Source: Apium graveolens (taxonomy: Eukaryota > Streptophyta > Magnoliopsida > Apiales > Apiaceae). From it: a DNA stretch of 64,000 bases. The notes below the pieces were generated by a model. The model was not told the DNA's origin. It made no database searches and worked only from the letters and a program-made list of their open reading frames with translations. The stretch spans positions 48,170,506-48,234,505 of the forward strand of contig NC_133647.1 of assembly GCF_009905375.1 (NCBI RefSeq). Direction: 5' to 3'. Both the position numbers and the translations under genes were made by a program. This document shows, in pieces, positions 10,305-20,770 of the stretch (position 1 is the stretch's first letter; every line of letters starts with the position of its first letter).

Positions 10305-11186
10305 GCAAGTGATTCAACTTGACCTTCATATTTACTATAAACAGTTTATATTTATCGATGCAATTATCCTGAGTCATTTTGATATGTTTAAATCAAGCGT
10401 ATCTCTCGTTTATCTTTGAATTACAGAGAGATGCCATGAACCCTCAAGTATGTATTGCAAGTAGTTCAAAAGTCTTTTCATGATAGTTAAATGCCATGAT
10501 AAAATAAAGAGTTGTTATATTACTTGATTGATCCTCTTGATTAACATGATGATGATTTCTAAGTATTGATATGTCATCCTGATACTTGAACCCTTATAGA
10601 ACCTTACCTTGAACTTTGATAGTCAGAAACTTACCAACATGATTCCTCATTGATTGATACCCTCTTTCCTATCCTAAAGCTTGACAATTCTGATATATAC
10701 ATTCATCCTGAGCTAGAGATCATTACCTTAACACCCATAGTATTCGTGAAGCTTATCTTCTTAATGATCCAACACCTGTACCTTGACAAGAAACCATTGT
10801 TTTAAGCCCAGTTTGGCATTACCCCTTCATATTATCCATTAGTCTCACCATATTTTCCTGTCCAAGTTCTGACATATGAAAACCTTTTGGTTACCCTAAT
10901 AGAGTAAAGTTTTGTGAATCATGACCCTGAGATTTAGTACCATATTTCCCGTGTTTCGAGTTGATCTATATTCCCTTAATAAAAATGTGTACTGTTAAAA
11001 GAGATTTTGTTACAATTCGGCATCAGCTTTTGAAATAAATAAAATATGGGTTTTCAGTCCCAAAGGGGGATAAATGTTTTCTTGAATAGTGGATCTGGAC
11101 TGAGACGTGAGTCCTTTCCACACTTATATTAGGCTTAAAAGTTTCCTAGGGATTCCCGTTAATGTTTTAGAACCCAGCGAGGTTTG

Positions 11187-11220
11187 GGATTACTTCGCGG
11201 CTGATCACCGGCTGTAATCC
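11187..11220 (+). other. Stem-loop with loop CTGATCA (LTR2)
   Basis: Outer stem GGATTAC/GTAATCC, inner CGG/CCG, loop CTGATCA at 11201-11207. The stem sequence is unlike that of LTR1 while the loop is identical. Confidence 0.65.
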
Positions 11221-11387
11221 GTAGCGTCATAAAATAATTTTGATTAAGACATGATTTTTAAAATTGTTTTGATACAAGTAAAATGATGCCATCTCACATA
11301 GTTTTATCTCTCGTTATCATTAGTTATGACTTTCCATTGGCATTCTTAAAAGTATATCTCAATTTATGTTTTGTGTTGTGTTGTTAG

Positions 11388-11409
11388 CACTTGTTGAGCA
11401 TTTGGCTCA
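11388..11409 (+). other. Donor-complementary tract and TGAGC/GCTCA hairpin (LTR2)
   Basis: CACTTG (11388-11393), then TGAGC-ATTTG-GCTCA (11395-11409), ending 26 bases before the predicted acceptor ATTACAG|C at 11435/11436. Confidence 0.6.
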
Positions 11410-11444
11410 CTTCTTGCTTTACCCTGATATTACAGCTAGCAGCT

Positions 11445-11516
11445 ATGGTTAGATTTAAGCAGACTGCCCGTAAGACCTATGATGCTGATGCTTATGTTCG
11501 AGCTCAGATAGAATAA
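11445..11516 (+). CDS. LTR-encoded small ORF with histone H3 tail-like N-terminus (LTR2)
   Basis: 23 codons and a stop, beginning MVRFKQTARKT. KQTARK is identical to H3 residues 4-9, so K4, R8 and K9 are all kept. The ATG has G at -3 and G at +4 and lies 9 bases after a predicted acceptor (GATATTACAG|CTAGC). Aligned with LTR1 and LTR3, the exon should end after codon 21 at CAG|GTAG; here the site reads CAG|ATAG, so the donor appears lost and the frame reaches TAA two codons later. The upstream exon, GC donor and hairpins are present. It may be a remnant of a spliced accessory gene. Translation is unproven. Confidence 0.5.
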   Translation: MVRFKQTARKTYDADAYVRAQIE

Positions 11517-11683
11517 GTAATAATAGTTGTGTGAGGACTCGGTATTTGTAATCAGATGTAATAGTTGGTAGTGTTGGGCTGTTCCAAACCCTAAACTGTA
11601 AGATCTTAGATTTGGTTGTGTATTCTTCATTAAAATGATGTAATAGCTATATTTATTTTGCTGTTAAAGTTGGGGGTGTGACA

Positions 11684-14481
11684 TGCAATACGTACTCGAG
11701 GGTTCATGGCATTTCTATATGATTTAAAGATAAACGTAAGATACGCTTGATTTAATATATCAAATGACAGGGATAGTTGTAGCAATGTATAAATTATTAA
11801 CAGTAGATATGAAGGTCAAGTTGAATCACTTGCCTTGAGAAAGGCTGGTCTGGTCTGACTGGTAGGAGCAACTGGAGCTTCACTCGACCTTTATGGCAAG
11901 TTTTCCCTCGTCTCGAGATCCTACATAAATAATAATCCTCATTATAATATATTCTCACTAACTTAACCTATTTACAACCCGAAATTAAACACGGATGGCA
12001 CTTAGGCCTATATGCACCTAATTATATATTCACTTTTAAATTACGAAAGTACACACATAGCCACATAATCACATATCATATATTAATACCAATAACATCA
12101 TATATACCATAATGCAACACTAGGCTTGGATGATCTCGACTCACAACTTAAGTCACTTGGTCGCTAAACTAGACAAGGTCTTCTAATTTTGGCTTCCTAA
12201 CTCGATGTGCCTTTCCTAAACTATCCAAAACCTATTGACCCTCACTTGTGCCTTTTGCTCTACTGACCTTATACTATCTTACAACTATGGTGGTCGACCT
12301 AATACTCACTTCTAAGTGTTCTAAAACTATGTGATAAGTGAAAGTGCTCACTGGTGCAAATTTCAGAATGACAACTATGGTTTCTGAGTGCATTAGACAC
12401 TCTTAAACTACAAGTTTTGCTTCAAAACTTTTACACAAGACTCTCCTGACCTAAGGGCATCTCACAAACCTGATGTGGCTCAAGGGCCTGGCTTGGGTCT
12501 TCTTGGGCCTAAGCTAAAAGTCCAAGGTTACCCTGTTTTTCTGGGCAGAAAACGCCCTGACTTGAATTAACTTGTGACACATGGTTCTAACTCATATCCT
12601 ATGAACTATGGTTGGAAAAACTTCTCTGACACTCCCTCTAACTAATTCCCAACAGGGTCTAATGAGGGCCTACCCATGAAATGGTCAAATCTTCCTATTT
12701 CTAAGTTCCAACAAAACTGTCCCCTACTGGACAGATTTTATTATTCTACTTGTGCACCTAACCAAATGACATGCAAACCTCCAACCAACACCTAAAATCT
12801 TTTATATACTCCCAATAATAACTTTTGGTGGCTTGGGCCTCAAAGTGCACATCAATGACATGATCAAAACTCACTCTAAACCTCAGGGTTCTAAACTGAT
12901 TTTCTGCAGAAACTATAACTCTCCTTTCTCCAAGGTTTTGACTTGACAAACTCAACTACCAACATCCCAATACTCAAACCAAGACTTAAACATGGTAATA
13001 TACTGAACTAAATCCCTTATTCTCAAAATAACCTTGGGTGAGATCATCCTTACCTAAGGTACAATTATGGCAAAACAAAAGAAACTACACTTCACAAATC
13101 ACAAATCTTCATGCTTTTGAAACAACAAGATATGCATTTTTATAAAAGATAACCATGAATTATTACCATGAAACAAGAAGCATAAATCAATATTAACATA
13201 TTATTCCTACTGAAATTAAGGCTCACTAACAAAATCTTTCCAAATGATCAAAATCTTACAACATTCTAAGAGAAATCCACATGCATGCATGTCTTCGGGT
13301 TTGCAAACCAAAACAACACATTTTCTACATATATTCTATCATAAAATTGACATGCAAGCCTAGCATAAGCTATACCTAGATGATCACTTAGCATGCAAAG
13401 AGTTTTATCAAATTTTCACCACAAAATTCAAGTCATTATCACATAAACATGCAAAAATTGATTTAAGCAACAAGAATAGTCTTAAGGACCATTCATTCGG
13501 CTCCCATATGGTCATGGCCGAATGAAATGGATGGGAATGGCCATTTAATCATTAAAAGTTTCCCTCTCAAGACTTGGCACTTCTCTATTCCTTGTAGTCC
13601 TCTCAAAAACAACCCTAAACTCACAAGAATCAAGGTTGTACTTTGAGTTTCAACTAGAACCTTAACATGCAACTTCCAAACTTAAACTTTCTATTCAAAA
13701 CTCTTTGAAATATGAATGATCATGGTATGGGAAATAACATTTACTTGTATAAAGAGTAGAAGCTTGGTTGAGGAATGAAGAAAAATGGGGAGGGGTGGTT
13801 CTCGGCTAAAAGCCGAGAGTGAGGGGGGGAAGGAAGGCCGAGAGGAGGGAGAAGGGAGGGAGGAGAGAGTGAGGTGTGGGTGGAGTATGAAAATGATCAT
13901 GACACTTTGCTTGTTTTATGGTATTTGATTTGACAAAATTTGAGTGGAAAGGAGAATTGACAAGACTATCCCTCCACTTATACTTGGTTCATTTTGCATG
14001 CAAGGGTGAAGAATGAAATTGGCTAGAAAAATAAGAGTTAGTGGGGTTGGAATTGTCCTCTTTATCCTTGAAAAGAATGAGAGGGTGGTTTGCATGCAAG
14101 GGCTTTCTTGTAATTTGCTAAATATGACAACTAAAATTTATAATGATTTATTTTTATAAAATAAAATACAAGTTCAAAAATTATAAAATTTATACCATAA
14201 AATAACTTGGATTTTTAGAGACTTTATAAAATCATTTTCAAAATTTGTGAACAAAATACCTTTTAAAAGAAAATTTTTCCAAGGCTTAGAATATTCCTTA
14301 TAAATCAAAAATAAAGAAATTAAATAAACTCTTGCTTTGAAAAATCATATACTACAAAAAGCAAATTTATAATACAGAAATTTTCACTCACACAAACGTA
14401 CAATCATTAAATATATTTCATTCGGCTTCAATATTATACCAAATCCACAAATAATATTACATGAAAATACCGGTTGTAACA
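11684..14481 (-). repeat. Inverted, 3'-truncated copy of LTR2
   Basis: Reading the minus strand from 14481, TGTTACAACCGG onward matches LTR2 from 7682 to about 10459. It stops there, so it lacks the last 1.2 kb with the short-exon acceptor, hairpins and H3-like ORF. It abuts the end of LTR2 directly. With LTR2 it forms a large inverted repeat with arms of about 2.8 kb and a 1.2 kb spacer. No coding sequence lies upstream of its 5' end, so it is a partial solo LTR. Its 5' end was inserted in LTR5. Confidence 0.9.
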
Positions 14482-14782
14482 ATAATAAAGATAACAATAA
14501 TATGCAGTGACCCTATTTACTAACTACCACGGATCGCAACAGGTTAAAGTATGCACACAAGCCACACATCTACTTATATTACATATCATTCAAATCCCAA
14601 TCATTCAAACTCAAACTGAGTATTAAACTTTATTACAACTTTTACAAACTTAAATTATTCCAAAAGAAGCCTACTAGCTCAGCTTTCTCAACCTGAACCC
14701 CTAGTTCTCGCGCTGGACTGGGGATCCTCGTTACCAACTGGTTCCTTTTTAGCTGGAAAGAATATAAATAACATCGCACAAA

Positions 14783-14798
14783 TGAGCTAACTAGCTCA
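14783..14798 (-). other. TGAGCTAGTTAGCTCA hairpin (LTR5)
   Basis: Perfect 7-bp inverted repeat TGAGCTA/TAGCTCA, preceded by ACTTGC, which is complementary to the GCAAGT of the GC donor at 15513. It lies 30 bases before the predicted acceptor. Confidence 0.6.
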
Positions 14799-14915
14799 GC
14801 AAGTCACAATGACAAAACTGAGAATAATGATGATCAGGTGAACATAATTATGATATCAAGTGAACAATGGATTATGATTTAGAATTGGATATTATACTTT
14901 TAATTTATAAACCAA

Positions 14916-14946
14916 GGTTAGGCTGCTGATCAGTCACGCACTAACC
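14916..14946 (-). other. Stem-loop with CTGATCA in the loop (LTR5)
   Basis: Outer stem GGTTAG/CTAACC and inner TGC/GCA around a loop that contains CTGATCA on the minus strand. Confidence 0.55.
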
Positions 14947-17836
14947 CCGAGCAAGGCACACAACATTGCTCTAACTACTGGATCCAAGGCACACATTGGC
15001 CTAACTTGACCATTATATGGTCTGACCACGAATCTGGTCCACAATTTTATAAAAACAATCCAATTCTAACATAATAACAGAATAAGCAATAATAAACAAT
15101 AATCAGAATCATTAACAACAATGAGTGTTTAACAATGAAAGGGTTTCAATCCTTGTAAGGATCAATAAGATAATTTAAAAGCTTGGATGCTGGTATTGAA
15201 AGAATTGGATAACAAAGGAATCAACATTTCAGGGTTTCAAAGATTTGGGCTTTCAAAGCATAAGATACAATGTTTGAGTATATAATTAATTCAGTTTAGT
15301 GTTTGAGATTTTGTTTCCATGTATTTGTGGAGTAGTATCGTATACTTGAGGTTCGTGTTTGGGTATACAACAATCAATGGTCTAGAAAGAATAAGGTTCA
15401 TGGCTTAAGATCAATAACTGGAATCAGGGTTTAGGTTTCTGTGCTTCAAAGCACTTGCAATATCACAGGATTATCAAGTACTACAATATCTCGAGAAAGT
15501 TCAGAACACTTGCCTGGTACTAGCTTACCATTCTGCTCTCGCTTCCAATCACAATCGTCTTACTCCTCAACTACATGTTTCCCTTTCCTACGTCTTGCCC
15601 CTTCTGCTCACATATCATAAACATCTATCAATAATCGACTCATAGAGTTCTATTCAACACATACTTCTATCTACCCTACATTTTACCCAAATCCGATTAA
15701 CGGATTGAAAGTTATGCAATAATCAAGTAAACACCAAATATATAGACTGATAGTCAATCAACAAGTCACATATAGCACATAATACATCACGTAATCAATG
15801 ATATATTATTTTTAAAGAAGTCTCGGGTAATAAATAAGCTTTCGGGTATTTAAAATGATTTTTAAAATATTTTTTGGAATTAAAACGGGTCGTTGGATCA
15901 ATTTTGGGTTAATAAACAGGGTTCGGTTAGCCAATTCTGGCTCCGAAACAATTTTATAATAATTATCGAGCCTTGGAAATAATTTAGAATAATATTTTAA
16001 AGCTCGAAACTATTTTTCGGAATTTTTAAATCATTTTTAAGTAATTAAATCTAATTAAATAATTAACTAAAATCAATTAATAATTAATTAAATCAATTAA
16101 TCAATTAATTTTCGAATTAATTGACCAATTAATCAATTAAAAATTGACTGAAATTAATTTACTAAGCAATTCAGATTTATTTTTGAATTAAAAATAATTT
16201 TCGGAATTAAAATACTAATTTTTAGAATTTTCAGAAATTAAAAATGAATTTTTATAATAAAAATAAATAGGAAATATGATTTTTAAACATTTCTAAAACA
16301 GGAATCCTAAATTTGCAAAGTCTGGAAACTTCAGGGACCAAACTGCATCGTTTTCAGAATTATAGGTACTAGACTGTAATTTTCCAACCCCGTCGTCGGA
16401 AAATACAGGGGTGGCCGGAGAACACGTTCCCGGCGTCCTCACCCCACCAACACCTCCAGATCACATCTATATTTCACCAGGAACTTAACCATACCAACAA
16501 ATTATTCTAATCATCCCTGAGTTGGCCGAAATTTGGCCGTGAAGTTTTCCAGTTTCCGGCGAATTTCGGAAAATTTCAAAAGACAACTCCCTTCTCTACA
16601 GACCTCGGTGATTCATGAAACTTATACGACTAGATTGCAAATTTCACAGAAAACACAATCCACTATATCACAACATCAATCTATTCCAGAATAAAAAACT
16701 CCCAAATTTTAATTAAGAACATTCATACGGGTTATAAACCCTAATTTTAAAATTCGAAAATCAAACTCAAATTTGAACATGTTATTGAACTCCAAATCAG
16801 ACGTATAATATATCAAAATCATCAGGAAAACAAGCTCTACAACATGCAATCATCAAATCATACAAACAATCATCCGAACAAAAATTCATATTTTTAATAA
16901 ATTTAATTCGAAAATAAATAAATTTCTAGAAAATAAACCTTTGATTCTGAAGTGAAACAAAGCTCAGAATCTGATAGAACACTTCAAATCCTTCGTTTTG
17001 GTTACTCAAGCTTTGAAAATAGAGATTGGTAATGCCTTTGTTTTGCTGTTTGATTCTTAGAACAGTTTATGTAGTTAGGGTTTTTCTCTGAAAATTATAA
17101 AATTAACTATCTGCAAATGATTTTGATACGAAATAAAATACGGTAAAAGGCTATTTATAATTACGGAAAATTAGTATCCCGTTGGATCATTCCGGATATA
17201 AAACGGTACGTTTATTTAAAAAACTGATCCAAACGGTATCGGTTTTCGGGATAATTATCCAAATCAGTACAATTTGTACTGCGGTCTTGGTCTCAGCGCC
17301 TAGTTACACGTACTACGAAGTGATAATTGGGATAATTTAATAAAAAGCTCCCGTTTATCGAAAATACGGGTTTTATTGACTTACCGAAACGAATATTGTA
17401 TCGAAAATATTGCGCCGGGACCCGCGCAGAACAAATCGTACACCGGATCGAAAAAGTCGAAACATGGAATATGCTCGGAATATTACAATTGGGTTAGGAA
17501 GGAGTTCTCGGAAGAGTTTCGGGTTCCAAAAACGTAACAACGGTTGATGTCAGTTGGTTCCCGTTTTTATAAAATAGATTTTAAATACTCGGAAAAAGAT
17601 TTTATAAATTTCATATGATCCTTATAAATCCATAAATCAACATAAAAATAATTAGGAAGATATGACAATTATCTATGTTTTATTTTGGACATATAAAAAT
17701 TAAAATACTCAATTTAATTATTTTTGAATATCCAAGTACAGATAACATTTAATAATTAACTCACAGAATAGATACTGAACACACATAATAATTATTTAAT
17801 AGCAAAATAATTACACGATATATCCCGGATATTACA

Positions 17837-18333
17837 CGATATGCTGAGAAGTATCCCTCACGATGTAGAATAAATATGATTAATTAATTAATCATATTTA
17901 ATGAATTAGAGAATTTATATAAATAATGATAAAATAGTTTTATTATTATTTATTTCTACTACCGGCTTAATATTGAACCTACAGGGTCACACCATAAAAG
18001 AGAATGATTTAATGGTGGAGAAATTAATTAATAATGGCTGATAATTATTTATTTATGAAATTAATAATTAATTGGCAAATTTAATAATTGATTAAATGAG
18101 ATTTAATTTATTATAAATTAATTAAGAAAAGTTCTTAATATTATTAATTAAGAATTTAATTTTTGGAAATTAAATCAAGTGAGAGAATTATTTCTAAAGA
18201 GTTTAGAAAAAGGATTAATAATTAAAAGGTGTTTTAATTATTAATGAGAATAATAAAGGGTTAATAATAATAATATTTTATGGAAAAAATTTCAGCTAAA
18301 ATTTTTGCCTATAAATATACTATTATAAACCCT
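17837..18333 (+). repeat. Copia LTR fragment A
   Basis: 497 bases nearly identical to 28582-29078. Contains a TATAAATA box near 18310. It begins exactly at the LTR5 edge and ends at the truncated left edge of Ty3-3. CGATA at 17837 may be one half of the LTR5 target duplication; the other half is lost. Confidence 0.85.
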
Positions 18334-18429
18334 TATAAGTACTGATAGTTAAAGTAGCACTGACAGTTAAAACCCTTACGGAAACCCTTATAAGTATCAG
18401 GATAGTAACTTAGCTCGTTTAATGTGTAG
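18334..18429 (+). other. Truncated 5' leader of Ty3-3
   Basis: Short leader with repeated ACCCTTATAAGTA phrases, ending in TTTAATGTGTAG, a plausible splice acceptor. No PBS and no 5' LTR are visible, so the left end of Ty3-3 is deleted. Confidence 0.5.
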
Positions 18430-19119
18430 GCACATGAGATAGAGGACCCAGAGATGTTCGAGCGTGAGTATGATGAGGCACTGCTAGATGTCGAGGATCA
18501 GGAGGAGCCTGAGATGGAGGAGGAGGAGGAGGAGGACCCCTAAGAGGAGTCAGAGACGGAGGTTATTGCGAGTCCAGATGAGGAGGGCCCGGATGAGGTC
18601 CTAGTAGCTGAGGAGCATGTCGGAGCTATGGTAGAGTACACTGGTACCCCTTTACCCTCACTCCCGGTGGTCAGAGCTCCTACCCCTCCACCACTATCTT
18701 GGAGACCCTATGCTGACAGCTCAGAGACCCATACTCCCGAGCCTAGGCAGACCGAGGAGGCACCCCCAGCGGCTCCAGATTCACAACCTCTCGACCCTGC
18801 CTATAGACAGTCTTTGTTAGCTCACGACTATGTTCAGGATGTACTGAGGACCCGAATGGCTGTTGCTGAGGCCCGGCTGGATGAGGTCAGGAGGGAGTTG
18901 GATGCGGAGAGGGCGGGTAGGCATGCCCGAGCTTATGAGACTAGGGCTACTATACCCTGATCCTTGAGGAGGGAGCTGACGGGGATAGAGCTCACGGCCC
19001 GTGCGAGACTCCGATCACTCCAGGGGGACATGCACGGCAGGATTTCTAGGAGGTAGGCTGACTACATCTTCCGTCGTGCGATGGAAAGGGTGTGGGAGCT
19101 GACCCGCTCCGGGGTGTGA
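18430..19119 (+). pseudogene. Accessory ORF upstream of gag in Ty3-3 (acidic, Pro-rich, coiled-coil)
   Basis: One frame is open from the splice acceptor TGTAG|GCACATGAG at 18430 to TGA at 19117-19119, apart from three in-frame stops (18541, 18958, 19054). First methionine at 18454. Codons about 1-65 are rich in Glu/Asp (runs of six Glu), about 70-120 are rich in Pro/Thr/Ser, and about 137-227 are helical and Arg/Glu-rich with heptad-like spacing (e.g. VAEARLDEVRRELDAERAG). It resembles no gag, protease or RT. Base composition is GC-rich relative to its surroundings. The frame at the acceptor is phase 0, matching the phase-0 donor of the H3-like exon of LTR3 (28056), so the two may be exons of one protein. 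Extra ORFs next to gag are known in some plant Ty3 elements; I do not recognise this one. Confidence 0.6.
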
Positions 19120-19518
19120 TTCAGGACCGGTGATGGGGTAGTCTAGTCGTCTAGTTAGTCGAGGCCATAGTAAGAGCCAATTTTCCGGGATAGTTGACTT
19201 GTATATATCATCCCTTTCTCTGACTAGACAGATAGACTCTTGTGTATCACTTTTGGGCAGATGGCTGTAGAATTGTTGTACTTTTGACCAGATCAAACTA
19301 TGTATTTCCCGCATTATGTATATATTTGTTTCCTTTCAGTTCAGTTCCTTAGTGACGAGATCACTATTTTTATCATTATTATTACTACACTTCTTATTAG
19401 AACTGTCATAATATAATAGAATTGCGAGATACATTCTCCCCATTATAGAACTGTGCAAGGCACAATTTTGTGTATGATTGTGACCTAACGTTGAATTTCC
19501 CAAAAATTTATCAGTATC
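19120..19518 (+). other. Untranslated stretch between accessory ORF and gag (Ty3-3)
   Basis: About 400 bases without a supported ORF. TTTCCTTTCAG at 19331-19341 is a possible splice acceptor before gag. Nothing else recognised. Confidence 0.5.
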
Positions 19519-20770
19519 ATGCCGCCAAGAAAGATTGGAACTAGGGCGAACCCTGGATCTGAGGACCAGGGAAGCCATAACCAAGACGGTAGGAACCAAG
19601 AACACAGTGAAGAGGAAGATGAGGATTATGTTGAATAAGATGACTCCCTATATGAAGAGGAGGAGGAAACATATGATGTGGAGGGATTTGAGATAGAGGC
19701 TGAAGAAGGAGAAACTGAGGTTGAGCAACCAGTACCAAACCCAGGCATGGATCCCATGGGACAGTTCATGCAACTACTAAGGCTAAACTTGGAACGTCAA
19801 CCCAACCCACCCCCTCAAGGGAATAACAATATTGTGGCAAACTCTTTCAGGGCTTTTAAGTCCCTTAAGCCCCCTGAGTTCCACGGATCAGCCGACCCAG
19901 TTGAGGCAAGGGCCTGGCTAAAGGAAATGGAGAAATCCTTTGAGATTCTGAGTACCAATGAGGCACAGAAGATGGTATTTGCTACCTACCTTCTGAAAGG
20001 AGAGGCCAACTACTGGTGGGAGGCCAAGAAAAACATGAAGACATATGCTATTATAACCTGGGAGAGATTCAGTCAGTTGTTTCTGGGAATATATTTCCCG
20101 AGGTTTATGGAAAACCAGATGGAGCTCAAGTTCTTGTAGCTAAAGCAGAATAACCTTATCTGTAGCAGAGTACGAAGCGAAATTTACTAAGTTATTAAGG
20201 TTTATGCCGGAGTTTGTGAGCACCGAGGAAAAGAAAGTTAGGAGGTTTCAGCAGGGACTGAAACCGTGGATTCAGAATAGGGTGGCAATCCTTGAGCTTA
20301 CTGATTATGCCACTCTGGTACAAAAGGCAACAATTGTAGAAGCCGGAAGTGAACAGATGCAGAAGGAAAGAGAGAAGAAGGGAATAAAGAGGAGAAGTAT
20401 GAGCATGGGTGGAGGTTCCGCTGGAGGGAGCTTCCCAACTAGATTTAATCGAGGAGCAGTGTCCCTACCGGGAAAGAACACTGGTTTTAAGCGGCCAATG
20501 AGTGTGAATGTGAGCCAGAGCAGCCAGAAGTCAAGAATGTCCTATTTCAACCAGTCTCGACCCCCATTTCCAGCCTGTAACACTTGTGGAAGGACGCATT
20601 CTGGGGAGTGTAAGGGAAAGCCAGTAACCTGCTTTAAGTGTGGATAAGTGGGCCACTATTCCCATAAATGCCCTTCGTCAGCCCTTGCCGTCATTCCAAC
20701 CACCACTTGTCATCAGTGTGGACGCCCGGGTCATTGGAAGAGGGAATGCCCAATGAACAAACTAGCAGCT
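19519..20770 (+). pseudogene. gag: Ty3/gypsy gag (Ty3-3), capsid and zinc knuckles
   Basis: Starts MPPRKIGTR at 19519. An acidic N-terminal region is followed by the retrotransposon gag domain (EFHGSADPVEARAWLKEME, then ANYWWEAKK and YFPRFMENQMELKFL). The C-terminus has CCHC-type knuckles: CX2CX3HX3C near 20577, CX2CX4HX4C near 20630 and CHQCGRPGHWKREC near 20707. It forms the particle and binds RNA. Broken by TAA at 19636, TAG at 20137, a frameshift near 20140-20200 and TAA at 20645 inside the second knuckle. Confidence 0.9.

Larger units (their letters stand above)
7682..11683 (+). repeat. LTR2: 3' LTR of Ty3-2 (4.0 kb)
   Basis: Starts TGTTACGACC and ends GGGGGTGTGACA. Internal signals: CT-rich TCTCGGC region (8262-8345); predicted intron 1 8401-10217; short exon 10218-10304; intron 2 10305-11435 with both conserved hairpins; small H3-like exon from 11436. 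Its first 2.78 kb is repeated in inverted orientation at 11684-14481. The remainder has no convincing coding sequence. Confidence 0.9.
14482..17836 (-). repeat. LTR5: minus-strand Tekay-like LTR (3.35 kb), 3' end truncated
   Basis: The minus strand starts TGTAATATCCGG at 17836. It is similar to LTR4 (57230-60641), e.g. around CCACGGATCG and GGCTGCTGATCAGTCACG. About 60 bases of its 3' end are missing at 14482, where the inverted LTR2 copy begins. It has the shared layout: GC donor CCAG|GCAAGT at 15514/15513, acceptor TTTCCAG|CT at 14753/14752, a TGAGCTAGTTAGCTCA hairpin and a CTGATCA hairpin. The exon after the acceptor reads KKEPVGNEDPQSSARTRGS and has no H3-like start. It is inserted in a copia LTR (17837 onward). 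Confidence 0.8.
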
